A DNA stretch of 64,000 nucleotides, taken from positions 372,001 through 436,000 of the forward strand of contig OOIN01000034.1 of assembly GCA_900323505.1 (NCBI GenBank). Reading direction: 5' to 3'. Origin of the DNA: Ustilago trichophora (taxonomy: Eukaryota > Basidiomycota > Ustilaginomycetes > Ustilaginales > Ustilaginaceae). Below are positions 56,147 through 64,000 of this stretch, in pieces. A program made the translations under genes and the position numbers. The number at the start of each line of letters is the position of its first letter. Position 1 is the stretch's first letter. The notes below the pieces were generated by a model. That model had not been told where the DNA came from. It saw nothing but the letters and a program-made list of their open reading frames with translations, and did not search any database.

Positions 56147-58313
56147 TTACATTGGAGGGAAATCCTTCTCCGGATCCAAATCAAAGTAAGGATGCTTCAG
56201 AGCTTCCGACACCTTGATCCTCTTCCCGGCATCAAATTCCAGTAGCTGCCTGAGCAAGTTCAAGAACCTGGTGTTGTGCTTGGCATACTGAGTCTGGGTT
56301 GCTGGGGTGTTGATGAGGTCTTGCAACTTTTTCATCTGGCGGACGTATTTCTTGCTGTCCTTGCTCGTCTCGGGTACGGGGTACTTGAGTGCACCATGCT
56401 TGAAATATTCGGGCTTGTAGGTCTCTGCTTTCCTTCTGTAATCGTCGGGCATCTTGCCGAGAACTGCCTCCATCATGGCGAGATGTTCGAGATTGTCGTG
56501 AGTCTGGAAGAGCGCATCTCCTGTGAAAAACTCTACGAGGATGCAACCGATGGACCAGACATCGCAGGGGAAAGACCAACCCATAGACAAGATGATCTCA
56601 GGGGCTCGATAGTGCCGTGTTGATACAACGGAAGAGTGAAACTCGTCGTTAAAGGTCGCAGACCCAAAGTCGATGAGTCGGATCTCGGTGTTGTGCAGCA
56701 CGTGTTTCCTCTTGGCGTTTTGCCTTCTCGACGTCGCTACGATGGAATGCTCGCTGCTCACCAGCAGAATGTTTTCCGGCTTGAGATCGGTATGCACCAA
56801 ATTCAAGCGATGCAAGAAAGCGACACTCTGCATGAGTTGCTTTGCGAATTGCCAGATATGTAATGGCGGGAATGGCTGGAATCGATTTTCCTTCAAAAAG
56901 TCAAAGACGCTCTTGCCCAAGAGCTCCGAGACGATGCAGACGTGGTTCTTGAAATTAAACGTCTCGAGGAGATGGATGCACTTGTTCTCGTTGCCTGGGT
57001 CGTTCTCGCGGAGCGTGCGCAACACGCGGATCTCGATCTGACTGGCATCGCGATACTTTTGGACAGCGCGAATAATCTTGATAGCCACATATTTGCGGAG
57101 CTTCTTGTCGTAGCACTCGACCACTTTACCGAATGTACCTTGACCCAGCAGACGCAAGATCTTGTAGCGACTGGTGACGTAATCGCCCTGGTTGACAATG
57201 AAATGACCCTGGTCATCATCGACCGGACCGTTGTTGGCGGCTGCTGCGGCAACGTAGGAAGCAGAGCTGGCGTACGAGTCGCGGGTGCTGGCAGTTCCTT
57301 CGTAGCCCTGGCGGACTTGGGCAAAGGCGGCATTGGCAGCTGCAGGATCATAGCGCGCAACGTAGTCGAGTGCACCTGCACCTGCAGGATAGCCTCCGCG
57401 ATAGTTGGGCTGGACTCTTGCTTGAGCCATCTCGGGTGCGTGGCGTTTGGCAGGTAGGAGACCTGCTGCGCCTGAGGCTGCAAGATGTGCTGCTGTTGCG
57501 GCATCGTTGGGGTCGAAAGCACCGCCAGCAATCAGCCCATCCTCTGGCTTGACGGGGTGGCTTCGTTTGCGTCGCTTCTGAACGGGAGCTTCGGCTTGCG
57601 TTGGATGCAGGCCAGTGTGGGGTGCGGGGGCTATCAGATCAGCATCGTGGGGCAGCATGTTGAAATGGGAACCGGCAATGCCAGCGTGAGTCCCGCCATC
57701 TTGTGCCTTGCGCTTGCCTTTGGAGAGATGCGCAGCGGCATCGTAGCGTGAATCGGGTGCAGAACCAGCGCCGTAGCCGTGGAGGGTTGAAGTGTAGGTT
57801 GGGTTTGTGCCGTGTCCATTGACATGTGCGTAGTTGTTGACGAGATGCGGATCGCGAGCGGATTGGACACTGAGGGGATTTGAGGGCGGTGGAGTGTCGT
57901 CGTCGATAACAAACACCTCTTGCACCTGCATTGAGACGAGAAGAGGTGAAGGGCGCGTCAGTGATAAAGCAAAGGGAAGAACAAGGACAAAGTCAGTGGT
58001 GTGTAGTTGTTGAAGCGGGCGGGATGCAGGAAATTGCGGAGATGAGCCAACTTACCTTGCCCCCGATGACTTCGTTTACTCTTTGAAAGCCAGAAGCGGG
58101 TTTGATGGGTCTACTTCCACTTGCGGTCGACATGGTGGTAGAGGAAGACGGTGGATATGAATATTGCTGTTGATGTGCTGGGGGTATCGGATGCTGGTGA
58201 GCGAGCATGTTGGGATCGTTTGGATCGAGGTTTTGAAGAGACAAAGGAGCGAGACCGATGAGCTCGTCAGGTATTGTCCTCTGCTTCTTGGCCCGCGGGA
58301 CGACGGTGGCCAT
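56147..58313 (-). CDS. LAMMER-type dual-specificity protein kinase
   Basis: CLK/Kns1/Lkh1-type kinase; family members phosphorylate SR proteins and act in splicing and growth control. Exons 58056-58313 and 56147-57925 join VIGGK to VQEVFVIDDD, 678 residues in all. The N-terminal ~320 residues are low-complexity with basic clusters (KKRQ, KRRKRSH). Kinase domain ~335-675: GQGTFGKVVECYD, VAIKIIR, catalytic loop HTDLKPENILL (HTD, as in this group), DFGSATF, and APEIILSMGWSFPCDVWSIGC. The eponymous motif reads EHLAMMEAVLGKMP, so the usual Arg of LAMMER is Ala. It diverges from UBC9 across a long spacer. Confidence 0.92.
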
Positions 58314-59067
58314 GGAGGATGTGGGAGGACGAGATGCAGCAGCGAGCTTCCAGGAGGAAGTGCGGATGCAAAAAAGCGATCGAGGAAGAGGACTTGAAGA
58401 GGGATTTGAAAGAGGATTTGAAGAAGAGAGGTGCGCGTTGCAGGCTTATAGCGTCCTTGGCGATAGCGTAGGTCACAAGAGGAGAGGCGTGCCAGGGTGC
58501 TGAGGTACGACAAGTGGAGGTGGGGCGGCGGTGGAGTTCCTTAGTCAGGTGAGAGAGGCCCAGGATAGGCAGCTGCAATGTGGTATGGCTCGTGCGGATG
58601 AGATGATGTTGTAGCGGGTGAATAGTAGAAGACTACGAGGAGAGAGGCACAGAGATGGTCGGTGGAAGGTCCAGAGATAGATGCGCGCGCGCCACAAAAG
58701 AGGGATGGCAATTGAGCTACCGAATGGGATTGAGAAGCGACGGAAGCTGCAACTGAGGAGCGATGCGAAGCAGTTGGATGCGGATATGATAGTATGAGAG
58801 AGTCAAGTTGGAAGACAAAAGCGATGGATGGTGAAGAAGGAGTGATGTTGAAATGCGACCGAGGATGGAGAGAAGCTGATTGAAGCCATTTGGAGACCTT
58901 GGGGGATAACTAAGTCCAAAAAAAAGGGCGGCTGTAGAGCGCAGCAGCAGCACGCGTTGCTTTGCGTTTCCCGAGCCTGAGTGGAGTAATCCGGATTCGA
59001 GGTGAGGCAAAGCCAGGCCAAAAGAGTCAGAGGGGCCGGGCGAGATTAGTGATTAGGGCTGTCTTTT

Positions 59068-59079
59068 ACAGTACTGTAC
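59068..59079. repeat. TACAGTACTGTA palindrome
   Basis: Perfect 12-base palindrome built from the TACAG word; one of several related sites in gene-free DNA of this window. Confidence 0.85.
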
Positions 59080-59301
59080 ACACAAGTTGCGCAAGAGTAT
59101 GTGGATTGGTCAAGTTGATATCATTTGACACTGCTTCAGATGATGGGACGGCAAATGGCATTGAATAGTCAGTCCTATCACGCATACCATGCCAGATTGA
59201 TAGAATAGGATCACCAAAATTGCAGGCAATGGGCTGTGACGGGCAGCCTTGATTCTTTTTTGGCTGACGGCGGCATCCACTAGAGAAGCAACAACATACA
59301 C

Positions 59302-59320
59302 TACAGTACTGTACTGTACA
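59302..59320. repeat. TACAG/CTGTA palindromic cluster
   Basis: TACAGTACTGTACTGTACA, overlapping TACAG and CTGTA units; part of the dispersed motif set. Confidence 0.85.
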
Positions 59321-59711
59321 GCACAGTTCAGTGGCTCAGAGGTCCGGACGTTGGACGTGCCTGTCTGCCTCTGGTTTTAGAGGCGACGCAAAGCTTGGGA
59401 GACAACCAAAGCAGACGCGTTTACGACAGCTCTTGAAAAAGCAGTTCAAAAACTAAGCTCAGGGACCTCTCACATCCAATGTAAGTTCAGTTACAATAAG
59501 TTATCACCCTCCCTCTTCTCTATGTGTTTTCCAAGCGAGTGCGGTCAGCCTGCGTCGTGTTCGGATACAACGTGCGGCGTTCAAAATACACTAATTTGTA
59601 TTCATTGTCAGGTGCAAATTGTATTCCCAAGTCAATCAAGCTCACCGTGAATCACGGGCTTTTCTCGCTCTCCCTTTCCTCTCTCGGCCACGCTCTATCT
59701 TCAACATTCAA

Positions 59712-59736
59712 CGTCGTCGTCGTCGTCGTCGTCGTC
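59712..59736. repeat. (CGT)n trinucleotide run
   Basis: About eight CGT units in the LAMMER-UBC9 spacer. Confidence 0.9.
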
Positions 59737-60543
59737 TATTGACAAAACAAGCCTCTTGGGTCGCACATTGCCCACGTTGGCATGTGGCTTTGTGTCACGA
59801 GCGAGGCTTGTGGTGTAAATCGTGACAGGGTTCACTGGCAACCCTGGTCAAAGCTTTTGTCTTTGCGGCTCTGAAGGGCGTCAACCCCAACACCACCTCG
59901 TCGCCCCTCTTGAGCAACGGACATGGCTGTGAGCATTTGCAAACGTTAAAGCTCGAGGCCGTGACTGAGAGAGTACCCGCTCAAATGTCAAGAATGTTAG
60001 GCCGATCTAAGCTTACAGCTAAAAATACAAGGTCACGTGTTTCGTACTCGATTTTGCAGAGTGTTAATTCGCGTGCTTAGCCAGTTTTGTGTTCAACTCC
60101 ACAACCCATTTACAGTACATTTCCCTTCACCCTTCTTTGTTCTTCCTCTTCCGACTTTGATACCATCCTCCTCCTCCTCCCTCTTGTGCTCCATTGATAC
60201 CCCCTCCCCCCCTCTTTCTCCGTACACGAGAGCCATATTCACCACGTCATCGTTAGCCGACTCTGACGTCTTCACCACGCGGGACCACCTCTACTCAACC
60301 GAGTGCCTCTCCACTGCTTCCGCATTTCATTATCCGCATCTATCTACCCTCCCGCACCTCGTTCCGCAGCTTGTACCAGGCCGCGTCAACGCATCGAACC
60401 ATCGCATTGCCGCCTGAGCACACGCCTAGCTACCACACTACGGCGACTTTCATCCGAGTCAAGCTCATCTCCGGATACCCGAGCACTTTCTCGTCGTACA
60501 GGCAACTCTTACAACCAACAACCTATACCAACAACCTGTCAGC

Positions 60544-61208
60544 ATGTCGGGCATCTGCAGGAATCGCCTTGCCGAAGAACGCAAGCAATGGCGCAAAGAT
60601 CACCCATTCGTAAGTTTTTCAATGCTACTTTTGAGAGTAGAAGCTCAACATCATTCGCTGACACCTTTATCTGCCTTTGTTCTTGTTATTGGCAGGGCTT
60701 CTACGCGAGACCAGCAAAAGCAGCAGACGGTTCTCTTGACCTTATGAACTGGGAAGTCGGCATTCCAGGAAAGGCAAACGTGAGTCACTTTACCTACTCC
60801 CTGCACATTCATCAAATGACAGTCATAGATTGACCGTTTGCTCCTCCCTACTTTCCATCGACTTTACCCGTACTATAGACACCATGGGAAGGCGGCCTCT
60901 ACAAGCTCCGCATGATTTTCCCAGAAGAATACCCCAGCAAACCTCCCAAGTGCAAGTTTACACCACCTCTCTTCCATCCCAACGTCTTTCCCTCTGGTAC
61001 CGTTTGCCTTAGCATTCTCGATGAAGACAAGGGCTGGAAGCCGGCCATCACCATCAAACAGATTCTATTGGGTATTCAAGATTTGCTCAACGATCCTAAC
61101 CCGCACGACCCTGCACAGAGCGAAGCATTCACCATGTTTCAAAAGGACGCCACGGCTTACGAGAGACGTGTTAGGCAACAGGCTCGCGAGATGGCTACTG
61201 CCGTGTAG
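60544..61208 (+). CDS. UBC9: SUMO-conjugating enzyme E2 Ubc9
   Basis: Takes SUMO from the E1 and transfers it to lysines, with or without E3. Exons 60544-60609, 60696-60779 and 60879-61208 give 159 residues, the standard size. Signature pieces: [17 protein letters not shown] at the N-terminus, [24 protein letters not shown], and the active site GTVCLSIL with Cys93, the same number as in human UBC9. [20 protein letters not shown] follows. The basic N-terminal helix distinguishes it from ubiquitin E2s. A clean match. Several predicted products in the window carry SUMO-consensus motifs (Impact-domain protein, Nse1). Confidence 0.97.
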
Positions 61209-61643
61209 AGTAGTAGATTTCCTCGACACGAAACACGAAAAGAAAGCTTGTAAACAACAAGATCATGATAAGAGTGTTCTACATGTGTCCTCTGAGTTGC
61301 GTCTCTTTGGCAGTCGTGACTTGTTCCCTCTCAAACACGCTGAATGTCCAGTACTGTACGTGGTATGCCAACCGCGACCTCAGTCAGAGAACAAGAGCTT
61401 CACAACATCACTCGAACTACATCACCTGACCACACTTCAGTCGCCCTCTCGCCCTCTTTGTCATCCTCACCTCTTACGGCCCGTATTTCCCCCTGAACCC
61501 TTCTTTGCAACAGTTGCAGTGTAATTTTTTTTCCACGCTTAAGCAAACGAAGCTTGTTTAGGTGAAAAAGATTTGATTTGCGTTATTGCATTGCATGATT
61601 CTGCAATATAATGACAAGGGAATGGGGTGAGAGGTGTGCTTGT
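61209..61643. other. Intergenic, convergent 3' flanks
   Basis: About 435 bases between UBC9 (+) and the rhodanese gene (-). A CCAGTACTGTACG word is at 61349-61361. No gene seen. Confidence 0.5.
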
Positions 61644-62394
61644 TCAATCGTCATCTTCCTTTATCTTGCTAGCTTGACCTCGAGCTTCCTCCTGCTGAAC
61701 CCAGTCCAACCATGATCCTTCGTAGTTTCGTACGCTGTTACAGGCGCCAGCATCAATATCAAATTTTGTAAAGTATCAAAAGGGGATCTTGTCAGCAATC
61801 GTGTTGTATTTCTTTCTTCTTGTTCACTTCCCGACCTGATTTCCTTCCTCCGCACTGGAAGGGAGGTTGCAAAGGGAGATGGATTGAGGGATGGGAAATG
61901 AAGTGTACTCACTTCCACCAACCGTTCTTCTGGGCAAACTCTAGAGCCTGTTGACTCCTCTTTCCGCTTCTGCAGTAGAAAACGACTTTATCGTCGTAAG
62001 CTGGTCTCTGGAAAGCGAAATCTCTCAAAAAGTCGCCTCCAGAGCCTGAAAATGCCTTTTGAAACTGGGACAGAGGTACGTTGACGGCGGAAGGGATGAT
62101 ACCTTGGGCGACTTCGTTAGGTTCACGGACGTCAATAATGGTGATTTCGCCAGAAGGAGATTCGGTCTCGGGTTTAAGTTCGGAATACTTGACGATTCCT
62201 TTGCTTTGCCAGGTAGTGTCTTTGGAGAAGAGGGAGGAGGTGCTGGTGAAACTTCGAAGGAGGGGGTTGATGGAGGGTCTGGGTGTGAGACGGGTGCCGG
62301 CAAGGGTGGGGGTGAAAAGGGCGGTGCGGGGGAGGACGGTAGGCGCAAAGCGGAGCGCTCGAGTGGCGGTACGGGCGAGAGATCGTGCCGACAT
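61644..62394 (-). CDS. Mitochondrial single-domain rhodanese (sulfurtransferase)
   Basis: Exons 61913-62394 and 61644-61734 give 190 residues. The first ~55 residues are rich in Arg, Ala, Ser and Thr and lack acids, a mitochondrial presequence. The rhodanese domain covers about 65-180: IIDVREPNEVAQGIIPSAVNVPLSQF, then the active loop VVFYCRSGKRS with the persulfide Cys near residue 141, and the terminal NVRNYEGSWLDW. The short second exon supplies that last motif. Without it the frame stops at GWWK, an artefact. Physiological sulfur donor and acceptor unknown; similar to yeast Rdl1/Rdl2. Confidence 0.9.
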
Positions 62395-62802
62395 GTTGAA
62401 AAGGAGGTGAATGAAGGTTGGTCTGGAACAGGGTAAGGATGGCGGTGAGAAGAAGGGAATGATTGGGATGGATGAACTTAGACGCGAGGTCAAGTTGGGC
62501 TGGTCGGTGCGCATAAATCCAGCCTTGCGTGATTCTGCCCGATTCGTGCGGCATTTTCTTCTTTTGTCTCAATCCTCCACTTTCACTTTGCCCCTTCTCA
62601 CAATCTGCTTTGACTTGTGTCGGCATCACCATCTCGTCACCCCCTTCCCACCGTTCACATCGACTCACATCAACTCACACACTACTCACAGCATTCTTAG
62701 CAGCCTTTTTTAATAACTTCTTCCATTCTTCTTTTTGTTCAACATGGCTGTGCAAGTACATATCAATCCTCGATAGAATCAATATAAAAAACATTGACCG
62801 TC
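62395..62802. other. Rhodanese promoter and CCDC124 3' flank
   Basis: About 400 bases between tandem minus-strand genes. No further gene. Confidence 0.5.
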
Positions 62803-63608
62803 TTAAGCGTCACGCAACCTCTTCTCAGTTTGACTCCTCTTACTCTCCAGCGCAGCCAGCTTATCCTCCTTACTAGCATCATAGGCGACGGTCAGCTGGT
62901 TGAACGGATTATCGGGATGCTTCTGGAATTGTTTATACAACAGATCGTGATACTGTTGCAATCTTAGACCCTTATGTTCCTCCTTGATGATTGGCAGTTC
63001 TCTTTCCTTGTAAGCCTCAAATGCAGCTTTGAACCTTCTCTCTGGATGTCTCTCGATCTGCCCGGCAGCAGCACCTTTACTGGCGTTATCGGAACGCTCG
63101 TTGACCAACGACATGGCATCCAGGGCGTCATCCAGATTCGAGGCAGAGAAGGATGCGATGGCACCATCGATCCCTGTTGGGCCGCCGGACTTGAGCGCCG
63201 ACTTCTTGGGGGCTCCTTTACCCTTGTTAGCCGACTTGATGGGGGCAGTGGGGGTGGCAGCTTCATCTTCAGCTTCGAGACGTCTCTTCTCTTCGGCTTT
63301 GCGCGCGGCTTCGGCTGCCTTGTCAGCTTTCTTCTCGGCTGCGGTTTTACCACGACCCCCGGCAGGATCTTCCCAGCGTGCGGCCTCGGCGGCTTCGGCG
63401 CGAGCAGCAGCTTCGGAGGCCTTCTTGTCCTCGTTCGCGGCCTTTTTGGCCCTGCCAGATTCCTTTTTGGCGTTACCTCCTATATCATCGAGCAATCGTG
63501 TCACACGCGTAGAAGGGGGGGAGGGGAGGAAATAGAGCGTCCAAGTTAGCTGGGTGTAGAGAATGACACGAGTGGCAAGTGTGAGAGAGACGTACCTTTA
63601 GCCGGCAT
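62803..63608 (-). CDS. CCDC124/Lso2-Oxs1 family ribosome-associated protein
   Basis: Members bind the ribosome near the decoding and GTPase centres and help recovery from dormancy (Lso2) or act in cytokinesis (CCDC124). Exon 1 is only 13 nt (63596-63608, MPAK plus one base) and exon 2 is 62803-63479; the join reads MPAKGGNAKKESGRAKKA, 229 residues. Residues 5-95 are a Lys/Ala/Glu-rich coiled coil. The conserved C-terminal domain carries RHPERRFKAAFEAYKERELP and HPDNPFNQLTVAYDA, shared with human CCDC124. The donor is GTACGT and the acceptor GATATAG. A long Ala/Lys-rich composition explains several antisense frames. Confidence 0.92.
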
Positions 63609-64000
63609 CGTAAAAAGCTCAACAATGGGAGATGAACAATGTGTGGTGATAAGAGATGGTGATGGTGACGGGTGGGAAAAGGCTACATGAGGTAGATGTG
63701 GACTTGGTCGGTCGATCACGCTTTCAGGTTGAAAATCAGATCAGATTAAATTAAAGCTCTCGCAGAGTGTCTGCATTTTTTCCAGCCACACCACACCTCC
63801 ACTTCTCTTTCTCTCTCGCGCTTCCTCGCGTTGGCTAGGTCGGCCCTTTTCGGCCCCCTTGCTTCTCCCCTCCATATGCTTTTGATTCCCAGCTCAATCA
63901 TTTGGCACATCACACACACATATACAGAGACACCGTCCGTTCAAGACGTCGAGATGCTATGCTTTGCTCCTTGTATTTGGGATCGCTTTGCTACAGAATC
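63609..64000. other. CCDC124-type gene promoter and right flank
   Basis: About 390 bases, CT- and AT-rich, with a (CA)n run near 63910. No coding region supported. Confidence 0.45.

Larger units (their letters stand above)
58314..60543. other. Gene-free 2.2 kb divergent spacer with TACAG palindromes
   Basis: Upstream of the LAMMER kinase (-) and UBC9 (+). Contains a perfect palindrome TACAGTACTGTA at 59068-59079, a longer TACAGTACTGTACTGTA cluster at 59302-59318, and a (CGT)n run at 59712-59736. Short frames on both strands lack recognisable products. Confidence 0.5.

Overview
The window looks like nuclear DNA of a basidiomycete smut fungus (Ustilaginales type). The basis is the gene content (class V myosin with a DIL tail, LAMMER kinase, Kap123, CLASP, MscS-type channel with an EF-hand), the GC-rich third codon positions, short GTAAGT...AG introns of about 70-140 nt with many intronless genes, and CT-rich leaders. 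No prokaryotic, viral, transposon, CRISPR, rRNA or tRNA feature was recognised. The genus is an inference; no database search was possible.

Layout. 0.9-4.7 kb: a PB1-like/retropepsin-like protein, a possible small basic protein, and adenine phosphoribosyltransferase. 4.9-10.7 kb: proteasome lid subunit Rpn7 (-), then a divergent pair, Y14 (-) and THO subunit THOC1/Hpr1 (+). 11.3-18.7 kb: an orphan exon, aspartate aminotransferase, an unknown 165-aa protein, ribokinase, an unknown membrane protein, and Nse1. 19.2 kb: a gene for two ubiquitins fused to an AN1-type zinc finger. 21.9-26.7 kb: class V myosin. 28.7-32.4 kb: karyopherin Kap123, with one unusually long intron. 33.5-41.8 kb: mitochondrial Bax-inhibitor-like protein, a Ctk2/cyclin-K-like cyclin, and an MscS-family channel. 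42.2-47.0 kb: exosome subunit Mtr3 (-) divergent from COP9 subunit Csn1 (+), then proteasome ATPase Rpt5. 47.3-53.5 kb: an Impact-domain protein (-) divergent from a CLASP (+). 53.8-58.3 kb: an unknown protein with LADEL-like repeats and a LAMMER kinase. 60.5-63.6 kb: SUMO E2 Ubc9, a mitochondrial rhodanese, and a CCDC124/Lso2-type ribosome-associated protein.

Two themes recur. Ubiquitin, SUMO and proteasome functions are frequent (Rpn7, Rpt5, Csn1, ubiquitin-AN1, Ubc9, Nse1). mRNA-processing factors are also frequent (Y14, THOC1, Mtr3, the CTD-kinase-type cyclin, LAMMER kinase). Most genes are core eukaryotic and single-copy, arranged as divergent or convergent pairs. The less ordinary items are the ubiquitin-AN1 fusion, the retropepsin-like domain lacking its catalytic Asp, the LADEL-repeat protein, a C/D-snoRNA-like element in the long Kap123 intron, very small coding exons, and a dispersed TACAG/palindromic motif in gene-free DNA.
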